A stretch of DNA of 64,000 nucleotides from JASHPR01 sp963778075 (GTDB lineage: Bacteria > Actinomycetota > Actinomycetes > Streptosporangiales > Streptosporangiaceae): the NCBI GenBank assembly GCA_963778075.1, contig CAVZTJ010000016.1, forward strand, positions 372,001 through 436,000, given 5' to 3'. This document shows, piece by piece, positions 9,237 to 16,599 of the stretch. The notes below the pieces were generated by a model. That model worked only from the letters and a program-made list of their open reading frames with translations, was not told the DNA's origin and did not search any database. The stretch's first letter is position 1; each line of letters begins with the position of its first letter. Both the position numbers and the translations under genes were made by a program.

Positions 9237-9832
9237 CCGAGGCAGTCGACCGGCAGGCCATCCGTGACCTGGTCGAGAACTGGGCCGTGTGGCGCGACGC
9301 CGGTGACTGGGACCGCTTCCGCACCCTCTGGCACCCCGACGGCCGGATGATGGCGACCTGGTTCCAGGGCACGGCCGACGAGTTCATCACGGTCAGCCAG
9401 GAAGGCTTCGCACGCGGCGTGCGCATCCTGCACTTCCTCGGCGGGACGTCCATCGACCGGGCCGACGACCGGGCCATCGCCCAGACGAAGATGACGATCT
9501 CACAGCGCGCACTCGTGCACGATGTGCTGTGCGACGTGGTCTGCACCGGCCGGTTCTATGACTTCCTTGAACGGGACGCCAGCCGCTGGGTCCTCGTACT
9601 GCGTCAGCCGATCTACGAGAAGGACCGGCTGGACCCGGTCGACCCGGCCGCGCGGCTCGAGCTCGACCGGGCGCAGCTGGAGCGGTTCCCTGAGGGCTAC
9701 CGGCACCTGGCCTACCTGCAGACGAACATCGGCTACCAGGTCAAGACCGACATGCCCGGCCTGACCGGCCCCGAGGTAGAGGCGCTGTACCGCCGCGGCG
9801 CCACCTGGCTGGCCGGCGGCTCCTGCGACTAA
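9233..9832 (+). CDS. SnoaL/NTF2-like protein
   Basis: A 199-residue member of the SnoaL-like NTF2 fold superfamily. The signature is the N-terminal helix leading into W-A-V-W-R-D-A-G-D-W-D-R-F, then an L-W-H-P-D-G-R strand and a T-K-M-T-I-S-Q-R strand. Members are small dehydratases, isomerases or hydroxylases acting on polycyclic or aromatic compounds, and many remain uncharacterised. It overlaps the MetE-like gene by ATGA, so the pair is an operon. No catalytic assignment can be made. Confidence 0.65.
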   Translation: MTEAVDRQAIRDLVENWAVWRDAGDWDRFRTLWHPDGRMMATWFQGTADEFITVSQEGFARGVRILHFLGGTSIDRADDRAIAQTKMTISQRALVHDVLCDVVCTGRFYDFLERDASRWVLVLRQPIYEKDRLDPVDPAARLELDRAQLERFPEGYRHLAYLQTNIGYQVKTDMPGLTGPEVEALYRRGATWLAGGSCD

Positions 9833-9916
9833 CCGCCCGCATCGGCCTTGCCCGAGCGCCCCACCAGCCCCGAAAACCCCAGCAGTCCCAGTCAAGATCC
9901 GCTCCGGTAGTGGATT

Positions 9917-9973
9917 TTCATGATCCAGGAGCCTTTCGTGCAGATGCTGCCCGAAAGGCTCCACGATCATGAA
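9917..9973. terminator. Long near-perfect inverted repeat between convergent genes
   Basis: Bases 9917-9938 and 9952-9973 form 22-base arms with only two mismatched positions (the pair after TTCATGATC) around a 13-base loop. It lies between the SnoaL-like gene ending at 9832 and the convergent flavoprotein gene ending at 10035, so a bidirectional terminator is the simplest reading. It is noticeably richer in A+T than its surroundings. Confidence 0.65.
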
Positions 9974-10034
9974 GCAACCGCTTTCGCTCGGCTGTTTCCG
10001 CCACACTGTTCAGCGGCGTGGGGCTGGCGGCGGC

Positions 10035-11531
10035 TCAGGGGCGGGGCTGGGCTGCGGCGTGGCGGCCGGCGCGGCGGCCGAAGAACGAGCCCTCGCCGAG
10101 CTGCGTGCCGCTGCTGTAGCCCTTGCTGTCCTGGGCGATGTTGGACGCGCACGCGCCCGCCGCGTACAGGCCCGGCACCACCGACCCGTCGGCGCGCTGC
10201 ACCTGCCCGTCGGCCGTGCACCGCAGCCCGCCGAGCGTGAAGCCCGCGTACATCGCCTTGCCGAGGGATAGGTCGAACGCACCCCAGGGCCCGGTGTCCT
10301 GCGGCTCCAGCCAGTCCGGATGTTTGCGGAACTCCGGATCTTCGCCCCGCGCCGCGGCCGTGTTGTAGGCCGCCAGGGTGGCGGCGAGGTTTCCCGCCGG
10401 GATGCCCAGCCCGCGCTCCATCTCCGCGATCGTCTCCCAGCCGTCGATGAACGGCACCAGCGGCATCTCCGGGTTCGCCATATGCACGCTGTCGAGGACC
10501 AGGAACGCGGCGCTCCCCGGCTGGTCGAGCACGAACCCCGACGTCCTGGAGTGGTAGCTGTCCTCGGCGACGAACCGCCTGCCGTCGCGGTTGACGACCA
10601 CGCCGGTCAGCAGCTTGCCCGGCGGGTAGAACGGCGCGGTGACGAACGCCTGGTCCATGTGCAGCGCCTGGCCGCCGGCGGACTGGCCCAGCCTGATGCC
10701 GGTCCCGTCGTCGTAGGTGGTGCCGAGCACGAACGGCTTGGCGGCGAGCTGCGGCACGTGCTCGGCGACCATCTGCGGGTTCATGACGAAGCCGCCCGCG
10801 GCCAGGATCGTGCTGCGCGCACGGACCACGCCGCGGCGGTCGTAGAAGCGCCACCGCACCCCGCCGACCTGGCCGGATGGATCGGTAACCAGCTCGGTGG
10901 CCCCGGTCTCGTACCAGGCCTCGACGCCGAGCTCCTGGGCGCGCCGCACCAGCAGATCGATGACGAGCTTGGCGCCGCCGGTGTCGCCGGGCACGGGCAC
11001 CTTGTGGCCGCGCGGCGCCGGAACCGCGAGGTCGCGGAACGGCCAGACCTTCTCGTTGCCGGTGTACATCAGGCCCTGCGTCTGCGGCTGGATGACGGCC
11101 TTGTCCGGGTAGTAGCTGCGCTCGAACTCGAAGCCCAGGCTCTCCAGCCAGTCGCAGTGCTCGACGCTGCCGTCGGCGTACGCCCGGATCTTGTCCGGCT
11201 CCGGCTCCGGGGTCACCGCCATCAGGTAGGCGTACATCTCGTCGGGTGTGTCCTGGTGGCCGGTGGCTCGCTGCACCACCGTGCCGCCGCCGAGGTAGAA
11301 GTGCCCCCCGGCCATCGCGCTGGTACCGCCCGGCACCGCGGCCCGCTCCAGGACCAGCACCGAAGCGCCCGCCCCCGCCGCCTCGACCGCCGCGCACCCG
11401 CCAGCGATGCCGAACCCGACCACGACCACGTCCACCTCGCGCTCGCCGCCGACCTCACGCGGCACGCCGTCCTCAGGCGGCACGCCGTCCTCACGCGCCC
11501 CGACATCGCCTTGCCGGCTGTCCGCGGTCAT
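10035..11531 (-). CDS. FAD-dependent dehydrogenase, 3-ketosteroid-dehydrogenase/fumarate-reductase flavoprotein family
   Basis: A 498-residue flavoprotein. Residues about 33-62 form the FAD-binding Rossmann motif (VDVVVVGFGIAGGCAAVEAA ending in a V-L-V-L-E-R strand), followed by G-G-T-S-A-M-A-G-G as in the FrdA/KstD superfamily. The C-terminal GLYAAGACASNIAQDSKGY with G-T-Q-L-G-E-G is the second FAD-binding region. KstD enzymes desaturate ring A of 3-ketosteroids; fumarate-reductase relatives act on other alpha,beta-unsaturated substrates. Neighbouring CYP51 and CYP142 genes favour a steroid-like substrate, but that is inference. The first 30 residues contain a small D-G-V-P repeat and are poorly conserved in type, so the start may lie downstream. 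Confidence 0.72.
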   Translation of the reverse strand: MTADSRQGDVGAREDGVPPEDGVPREVGGEREVDVVVVGFGIAGGCAAVEAAGAGASVLVLERAAVPGGTSAMAGGHFYLGGGTVVQRATGHQDTPDEMYAYLMAVTPEPEPDKIRAYADGSVEHCDWLESLGFEFERSYYPDKAVIQPQTQGLMYTGNEKVWPFRDLAVPAPRGHKVPVPGDTGGAKLVIDLLVRRAQELGVEAWYETGATELVTDPSGQVGGVRWRFYDRRGVVRARSTILAAGGFVMNPQMVAEHVPQLAAKPFVLGTTYDDGTGIRLGQSAGGQALHMDQAFVTAPFYPPGKLLTGVVVNRDGRRFVAEDSYHSRTSGFVLDQPGSAAFLVLDSVHMANPEMPLVPFIDGWETIAEMERGLGIPAGNLAATLAAYNTAAARGEDPEFRKHPDWLEPQDTGPWGAFDLSLGKAMYAGFTLGGLRCTADGQVQRADGSVVPGLYAAGACASNIAQDSKGYSSGTQLGEGSFFGRRAGRHAAAQPRP

Positions 11532-11597
11532 CGCTCTGCGCCCTGTCTCCTGTCTCGCCGCCCGTCTCCGCTCCGTCCGCCGCGCTCAAGATCCAAA

Positions 11598-11645
11598 GAT
11601 CTAGGAGGATCGGGTGCAACATATGCACTCCAGGCTCCTAGATCT
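11598..11645. promoter_or_regulatory. Nested inverted repeats in the flavoprotein/TetR divergent region
   Basis: AGATCTAGGAG (11598-11608) and CTCCTAGATCT (11635-11645) are perfect 11-base arms. Inside them GTGCA (11614-11618) and TGCAC (11624-11628) form a second repeat. Because the flanking genes diverge, this is unlikely to be a terminator. It could be an operator, or an RNA hairpin in the TetR leader: the left arm holds the AGGAGG that could serve the small upstream frame at 11623. Confidence 0.5.
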
Positions 11646-11697
11646 TCAGGAATCCCAGCGGCGGACGGCTGTTGCGCGTCAGCTTATACCGGACTAA
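11623..11697 (+). CDS. Possible 24-residue leader peptide of the TetR gene
   Basis: An ATG at 11623 opens a 24-codon frame starting M-H-S-R-L-L-D-L-Q-E-S and ending at TAA 11695-11697. An AGGAGG at 11603-11608 lies 14 bases upstream, rather far for a normal ribosome-binding site. The stop overlaps the first possible TetR start as TAATG. The AGGAGG can pair with CTCCT inside this frame, as part of the hairpin at 11598-11645. Translational coupling or attenuation is possible, but a chance frame is not excluded. Confidence 0.3.
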   Translation: MHSRLLDLQESQRRTAVARQLIPD

Positions 11698-11719
11698 TGT
11701 CTGGACACATGTCCGGTAC
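11687..11719. promoter_or_regulatory. Palindromic operator over the TetR start codon
   Basis: TACCGGAC (11687-11694) and GTCCGGTA (11711-11718) are perfect inverted 8-mers. Between them lies GGACA-CA-TGTCC (11703-11714), giving overlapping palindromes. The 21 bases 11699-11719, beginning GTCTGGACACATGTCC, recur exactly at 22105-22125 over the start of the SDR that heads the CYP142 operon. Position over the start codon fits autorepression by the TetR protein encoded here. Confidence 0.6.
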
Positions 11720-12281
11720 TCTCGCGACCGAGGCGACCCGGCGGCGGCTCACCGCCCGGCAGGCCGACACCGTGCGCCGACTCACCGAGGCGGGCGTTGA
11801 GGAGGTACGCGAGTCAGGCTACGAGAACCTGAGCATCCGCGACGTGGCCCGCCGGGCCGGTGTGGCGCCGGCGACCGCGTACACCTACTTCGGCTCCAAG
11901 GATCACCTGCTGGCGGAGATCTTCTGGCGCCGGCTGAGCGCGCTGCCGCCGGTCACTGAGGGCGACGACACGACCGGGCGCAAGGCGGCGGTCATCGCGG
12001 TGCTGCGCGAGCTGGCGCTGCTGGTGTCCGAGGAACCCGAGCTCGCGGCGGGCTGCACCGCCGCGATGTTCGGCAGCGAACCGGACGTCCGCCAGCTGCG
12101 GCTGCAGCTCGGCAAGCAGATTCACGACCGCATCGAGTCCGCCGCCGGCCGCGGCAGTCCGCAGGGACGGCTGCTGGAGCTGGCGTTCTTCGGCGCCATG
12201 GTGGAGGCCGGCCTCGGCTACACGACCTACGAGCACGTGGCCGACCGACTAGCCGAGGCCGCCGAGCTGATCATGGACTGA
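11697..12281 (+). CDS. TetR-family transcriptional regulator
   Basis: About 194 residues from ATG 11697, or 190 from ATG 11709; both are in frame. The N-terminal DNA-binding domain is clear: a helix reading V-E-E-V-R-E-S-G-Y-E-N-L-S-I-R-D-V-A, then RRAGVAPATAYTYFGSKDHL near residues 50-70. The C-terminal half is a helical ligand domain without an obvious subfamily mark. The gene lies directly upstream of the P450-SDR-CYP51-ferredoxin operon and probably regulates it. The exact recurrence of its start-site palindrome at 22105 predicts that it also controls the SDR-to-CYP142 operon. The ligand is unknown; a steroid or its CoA ester would fit the context. Confidence 0.85.
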   Translation: MSGHMSGTLATEATRRRLTARQADTVRRLTEAGVEEVRESGYENLSIRDVARRAGVAPATAYTYFGSKDHLLAEIFWRRLSALPPVTEGDDTTGRKAAVIAVLRELALLVSEEPELAAGCTAAMFGSEPDVRQLRLQLGKQIHDRIESAAGRGSPQGRLLELAFFGAMVEAGLGYTTYEHVADRLAEAAELIMD

Positions 12282-12356
12282 GCAGTGAACCCGTTTCATC
12301 CTCCCCGTGATGGCCCACGCACTGTGAGCGCGAGATCTACGGATGAAAAGCACTCA

Positions 12357-13568
12357 ATGACCCAGCCGGTGGCGTTCAGCCCGTACGACTACCGGATCCA
12401 CGAGGATCCGTACCCGGTCTACGCACGGCTGCGGGACGAGGCGCCGCTGTACCGGAACGACGAGCTCGACTTCTGGGCACTTTCGCGCCATGAGGATGTC
12501 GTCGCCGCTTTCCGGGACCCGTCGCAGTTTTCCAGCGCTAACGGCGTCTCGCTGGACCCGGCGGCTTGGGGCCCGTACGCGCACAAGACCATGTCGTTCC
12601 TGGCGCTGGACCCGCCGCGGCACACCCGCATGCGCGCGCTGGTGTCCAAGGGCTTCACGGCCAGGCGGGTGCGCGAGCTCGAGCACCAGATCCGCGCGCT
12701 GGCCCGCCGGCACCTGGGTGCGGCCGTGGCTCAGGGCGACTTCGACTTCGTCGCCGACTTCGCCGGCCTGCTCCCGATGGACGTGATCTCGGAGATGATC
12801 GGCGTGCCCGAGGCCGACCGCGACGACGTGCGCAAGCTCGCCGACACCGTGGTGCACCGCGAAGACGGGCTGTTCGACGTGCCGCAGGCCGGCATGGAGG
12901 CCGCGCTGACCCTGGTGGGCTACTACGCCGACCTGCTCACGCAGCGCCGCGCGGCCCGGGCCGACCGGGCCGACCGGGGCGACCTGATGTCGGCGCTGCT
13001 GGAGGCCGAGATCGACGGTGACCGGCTGGCCGACGACGAGATCATCGGTTTCCTGTTCCTGATGGTCGTGGCGGGGAACGAGACGACAACGAAGCTGCTG
13101 TCCAACGCCGTCTACTGGGCCTGGCGCAACCCGGCGGAACTGGCCAAGCCCATGGCCGACCCGGGCCGGATCGGCGACTGGGTCGAGGAGACGCTCCGCT
13201 ACGACGCCTCGAGCCAGGTCATCGCGCGCACGGTGACCGAGGACTTCACCGCGCACGGCCAGACGGTCCCGGCCGGTGGGCGGCTGCTGCTGCTGATCGG
13301 GTCGGCGAACCGGGACCCGGCCGCGTTCCCCGGCCCGGACGACTTTGACCTGGACCGGGACACGTCGGCGCTGATCAGCTTCGGCTCGGGCCGGCACTAC
13401 TGCCTGGGCGCCAACCTGGCCCGGCTGGAGGCGCAGATCGCCCTCGACGAGTTCACCCGCCTGGTCGCCGCGTGCGAGATCGACGGCAGCCGCGCGCAGC
13501 GGGTCCACTCGGTGAACGTGCGCGGCTTCGCGACGCTGCCGATGCGGGTGCGGTTGAGGGTGTCCTGA
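12357..13568 (+). CDS. Cytochrome P450 (first P450 of the CYP51 operon; CYP123-like by position)
   Basis: A 403-residue soluble bacterial P450. The I-helix oxygen-activation motif reads V-V-A-G-N-E-T-T-T-K, the K-helix ExxR is E-E-T-L-R, and the haem loop is FGSGRHYCLGANLAR with the thiolate at about Cys349. In Mycobacterium tuberculosis the CYP51 gene is accompanied by cyp123, an SDR gene and a ferredoxin gene; the same order is found here, so this is the positional counterpart of cyp123. Substrate is unknown. It ends 2 bases before the SDR start, so translation is coupled. Confidence 0.85.
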   Translation: MTQPVAFSPYDYRIHEDPYPVYARLRDEAPLYRNDELDFWALSRHEDVVAAFRDPSQFSSANGVSLDPAAWGPYAHKTMSFLALDPPRHTRMRALVSKGFTARRVRELEHQIRALARRHLGAAVAQGDFDFVADFAGLLPMDVISEMIGVPEADRDDVRKLADTVVHREDGLFDVPQAGMEAALTLVGYYADLLTQRRAARADRADRGDLMSALLEAEIDGDRLADDEIIGFLFLMVVAGNETTTKLLSNAVYWAWRNPAELAKPMADPGRIGDWVEETLRYDASSQVIARTVTEDFTAHGQTVPAGGRLLLLIGSANRDPAAFPGPDDFDLDRDTSALISFGSGRHYCLGANLARLEAQIALDEFTRLVAACEIDGSRAQRVHSVNVRGFATLPMRVRLRVS

Positions 13569-13570
13569 CC

Positions 13571-14383
13571 ATGCCGAGATTCGAGCCGCATCCCGCCCGC
13601 CGGGCCGCCGTGGTGACCGGAGCGTCGTCGGGCATCGGTGCGGCCACCGCGATCGCGCTCGCCGCGGCCGGCCACCCGGTCGCGCTCGGCGCTCGGCGCA
13701 CGGACAAGTGCGAGGAACTGGCCGCGGCCATCCGGGCCGACGGCGGCGAGGCCATCGCGCTGCCGCTGGACATCGGCGACGACGACGCGGTCACGGCCTT
13801 CGCCGTCGCGGTCGCCGGCCAGATCGGGCCGGTGGAGATCCTGGCCAGCTGCGCGGGCGATGCGGAGCCCGGGCTCGTTCACGAGCTCGACTCGGCCGAG
13901 TTCGCGCGGCAGGTTCAGGTCAACCTCGTCGGGGCGCACAGGATGGTGGCGGCGGTGGTGCCGGGCATGGTCGCCCGTCAGCGCGGCGACGTGGTGTTCG
14001 TGTCCTCAGACGTGGTGCGCACGCCGCGGCCACGGATGGGGGCCTACGTGTCGGCCAAGCACGGCGTCGACGGCATGGCACGGACCATGCAAATGGAGCT
14101 CGAAGGCACCGGAGTCAGGGTCTCGGTCGTGCGACCGGGGCCGACGATGACCGGCATGGGGATGAGCTGGGACGCCGTAGTGGTCGGGGCGATGCTCGAC
14201 GACTGGGTCGGCTGGGGCCTGGCACGCCACTCGTACTTCCTGCGCCCGCAGGATGTGGCCGCCGCCGTGACCGCGATCGTCTCGACCCCGCGCGGTGCAC
14301 ACATAACGCTCCTGGAGATCGAGCCCGAGGCACCGCTGAAGACCGGTAACGAGGCCGACGCGCCGCCTGGAGGAACGTCATGA
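13571..14383 (+). CDS. Short-chain dehydrogenase/reductase of the CYP51 operon
   Basis: A 270-residue classical SDR. The cofactor motif is TGASSGIG near residue 16, and the catalytic tetrad is visible as V-S-S-D and Y-V-S-A-K. The arginines after the second strand (A-R-R-T-D) suggest NADP(H). The C-terminal region is longer than a minimal SDR. It lies between two P450 genes and overlaps the CYP51 start by 4 bases (ATGA). Its likely job is to oxidise or reduce a hydroxyl or ketone on the P450 substrate or product. Confidence 0.82.
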   Translation: MPRFEPHPARRAAVVTGASSGIGAATAIALAAAGHPVALGARRTDKCEELAAAIRADGGEAIALPLDIGDDDAVTAFAVAVAGQIGPVEILASCAGDAEPGLVHELDSAEFARQVQVNLVGAHRMVAAVVPGMVARQRGDVVFVSSDVVRTPRPRMGAYVSAKHGVDGMARTMQMELEGTGVRVSVVRPGPTMTGMGMSWDAVVVGAMLDDWVGWGLARHSYFLRPQDVAAAVTAIVSTPRGAHITLLEIEPEAPLKTGNEADAPPGGTS

Positions 14384-15783
14384 CACTGCTGGAGCCCCGG
14401 CTCGTTTCCGGCGGAGCGGCCGACGGGCACCTGGAGGAACTGCGCCGCGACCCGATAGCGCTCATGCGCCGGGTACGGGACGAGTGCGGCGACGTGGGCC
14501 GGTTCGACCTGGCCGGGCGGCCGGTCATCCTGCTGTCCGGGGCGGACGCCAACGAGTTCTTCTTCCGCGCCCCGGACGAGGACCTCGACCAGGCCGAGGC
14601 GTACCCATTCATGACCCCGATCTTCGGTGAGGGAGTGGTGTTCGACGCCTCGCCGGAACGGCGCCGCGAGGCCCTGCACAACCAGGCGCTGCGCGGGGAC
14701 ATGATGCGAGGGCACGCGCAGACGATCGCGGACGAGGTCGACCGGATGGTGGCGGGCTGGGCCAGCCAGGGCGAGATCGACCTGCTGGACTGGTTCGCCG
14801 AGCTGACCATCTACACCTCGTCGGCGTGCCTGATCGGCGCCAAGTTCCGCAACAACCTGGACCGCAGGTTCGCCGAGCTGTACCACGACCTGGAACGGGG
14901 CACCGACGCGCTCGCGTTCGTGGATCCCTACGCCCCGATCGAGAGCTTCCGCCGCCGGGACCACGCGCGGGCGGCCCTGGTGAGCCTGGTGGGGCAGATC
15001 ATGGCGGGCCGGGCGGCCGCCGGGCCGCCCGCGCGCAGCGGCCGGGACCTGCTCGACGTGCTCATGTCGATCCGCAATCCCGACGGGAGCGACACGTTCT
15101 CCCCGGACGAGATCACCGGCATGTTCATCTCGATGATGTTCGCCGGGCACCACACCAGCTCCGGGACTGCCGCGTGGACGCTGATCGAGCTGCTGCGCAA
15201 CCCCGCGTGCCTGGCCGAGGTGGTCGCCGAGCTCGACGAGCTGTACCGGCCCGAGCCGGCGGGCGCTAGCGGCGGGCCGGCGGTGGGTGTCCCACCGCCG
15301 GTCTCCTTCCAGGCGCTCCGGGAGATACCGAGGCTGGAATCGGCGGTCAAGGAGGCGCTCCGGCTGCACCCACCGCTGATCCTGCTGCTGCGCGCCGCGA
15401 CCAGGGAGCTCGAGGTGCTCGGCTACCGGATCCCGGCGGGCGCGCTGGTCGGCGCCACCCCGGCGATCTCCAACCGGATCGCCGCCGACTTCCCCGACCC
15501 GGACGCATTCCGGCCGGAGCGCTACGCCGAACCGCGCCAGGAAGATCTCATCAACCGGTGGACCTGGATACCGTTCGGCGCTGGGCGGCACCGCTGCGTC
15601 GGCGCCAACTTCGCGATGATCCAGCTGAAGGCGATCTTCTCGGTGCTGCTGCGGGACTGGTCGTTCGAGCTGGCCCAGCCGCCCGGCAGCTACCGCAACG
15701 ACCACTCCAAGATGGTCGTGCAGCTCGCGCGGCCGTGCGTGGTCCGCTACCGCCGCCGGGGCGACGCTGAGGCGGCGGCGTGA
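14380..15783 (+). CDS. cyp51: Sterol 14-alpha-demethylase-type cytochrome P450 (CYP51)
   Basis: A 467-residue P450 very close to mycobacterial CYP51. The I-helix reads MMFAGHHTSSGTAAWTLIEL (about 252-271), with the His-Thr pair special to CYP51. The K-helix has K-E-A-L-R-L-H-P-P-L near 324. The R-Q-E-D-L-I-N-R-W-T-W-I-P-F-G-A-G-R-H-R-C-V-G region puts the haem thiolate at Cys406, and D-H-S-K-M-V-V-Q follows near the end. CYP51 removes the 14-alpha-methyl group of sterols. A Gly/Pro-rich insertion near 292-307 stands out from the otherwise tight match. Bacterial CYP51 usually lacks a de novo sterol pathway to serve, so the true substrate is open. The ferredoxin directly downstream is its likely electron donor. 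Confidence 0.93.
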   Translation: MTLLEPRLVSGGAADGHLEELRRDPIALMRRVRDECGDVGRFDLAGRPVILLSGADANEFFFRAPDEDLDQAEAYPFMTPIFGEGVVFDASPERRREALHNQALRGDMMRGHAQTIADEVDRMVAGWASQGEIDLLDWFAELTIYTSSACLIGAKFRNNLDRRFAELYHDLERGTDALAFVDPYAPIESFRRRDHARAALVSLVGQIMAGRAAAGPPARSGRDLLDVLMSIRNPDGSDTFSPDEITGMFISMMFAGHHTSSGTAAWTLIELLRNPACLAEVVAELDELYRPEPAGASGGPAVGVPPPVSFQALREIPRLESAVKEALRLHPPLILLLRAATRELEVLGYRIPAGALVGATPAISNRIAADFPDPDAFRPERYAEPRQEDLINRWTWIPFGAGRHRCVGANFAMIQLKAIFSVLLRDWSFELAQPPGSYRNDHSKMVVQLARPCVVRYRRRGDAEAAA

Positions 15784-15977
15784 TGCGCATCGAGGTCGAC
15801 CTCGACCTGTGCCAGGGTCACGCGATGTGCGAACTGGAGGCGCCCGACGTGTTCTCGGTGCCACGCAAGAGCAAGGTCACCCTGATTCAGCCCGCGCCGT
15901 CGCCATCGCATCGGGCCGAGGTGGAGGCGGCCGTGCGGTACTGCCCCACACAGGCGCTCCGGCTGCTCGACGACTGA
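15783..15977 (+). CDS. 3Fe-4S ferredoxin partner of CYP51
   Basis: A 64-residue ferredoxin with the pattern C-x5-C near 10-16 (CQGHAMC) and a C-P motif near 54. The position that would hold the fourth ligand is occupied by His/Ala, so a 3Fe-4S cluster is expected. The start ATG overlaps the CYP51 stop (TGATG), which fixes the start and shows tight coupling. Small ferredoxins of this kind carry electrons to P450s; no ferredoxin reductase gene is nearby. Confidence 0.9.
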   Translation: MRIEVDLDLCQGHAMCELEAPDVFSVPRKSKVTLIQPAPSPSHRAEVEAAVRYCPTQALRLLDD

Positions 15978-16017
15978 CCCCGAGGCGTCACGTTACGGCC
16001 CCTAAAAGGAGGTTCGG

Positions 16018-16599
16018 ATGGCTGCGTTCCCCCGCGCGGAACTGGAAGAGGCCGCGTTCCCCCGCGCGGAACTGGAAGAGATGGTGCAGCGGTGGCTGGA
16101 CGCCAACCGGCGCTGCGAGGAGGCGGGCGACTGGCGGCCACTCGCGGCGATGTACACGGCCGACGCGACCTACGGCTGGAACATGGGCCCCGGCGAGGAG
16201 TTCATGGTGACCGGGCGCGACCAGATTCGCGACATCGCGCTGGCGCTGGAGATGGGCGGGCTCGACGGCTGGTCGTACCCGTACCAGCGGGTGCTGATCG
16301 ACGACGCGCAGGGCGAGGTCGTCGGGTTCTGGAAGCAGGTCGCTGGCGCGGCGCGGCCGGACGGGACCCACTACGAGGTGGCCGGGATTGGCGGAAGCTG
16401 GTTCCGCTACGGCGGCGACTGGCAGTGGTCGTGGCAGCGCGACTTCTTCGACCTCGGCAACGTGACGGCGCTGTTCCTCGAGATGATCAAGGCCGACGCG
16501 CTGTCGGATGGCATGCGGCGCCGGATGGAGCGCGCGGTCTCCGGCGAGAAGCTCCCCGGCCACTACCCGCTTGGCGAGGGCCCGGTGCCGCTCTGGTAG
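16018..16599 (+). CDS. NTF2-like (SnoaL-type) protein ending the CYP51 operon
   Basis: A 193-residue NTF2-fold protein: a helix leading to R-C-E-E-A-G-D-W-R-P-L-A, then M-Y-T-A-D-A-T-Y and a core rich in Trp and Tyr. ATG at 16018 follows AAAAGGAGG. It is the last gene of the P450-SDR-CYP51-ferredoxin run (40-base gap). The N-terminus holds a perfect amino-acid duplication, A-A-F-P-R-A-E-L-E-E twice. Its last 37 bases overlap the convergent cyclase-like gene. The function is unknown; a dehydratase or isomerase on the P450 product is possible. Confidence 0.7.
   Translation: MAAFPRAELEEAAFPRAELEEMVQRWLDANRRCEEAGDWRPLAAMYTADATYGWNMGPGEEFMVTGRDQIRDIALALEMGGLDGWSYPYQRVLIDDAQGEVVGFWKQVAGAARPDGTHYEVAGIGGSWFRYGGDWQWSWQRDFFDLGNVTALFLEMIKADALSDGMRRRMERAVSGEKLPGHYPLGEGPVPLW
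16021..16080 (+). repeat. In-frame 30-base tandem duplication
   Basis: Bases 16021-16050 and 16051-16080 are identical except for one silent T/C difference at the third base of the second codon. The duplication adds exactly ten residues (A-A-F-P-R-A-E-L-E-E) to the NTF2-like protein, which suggests a recent slippage or unequal exchange. Confidence 0.9.

Noticed and set aside
14044..15864. A 606-codon minus-strand frame opposite CYP51
   Set aside because: Antisense shadow of an unmistakable P450 gene; no protein-like motifs.
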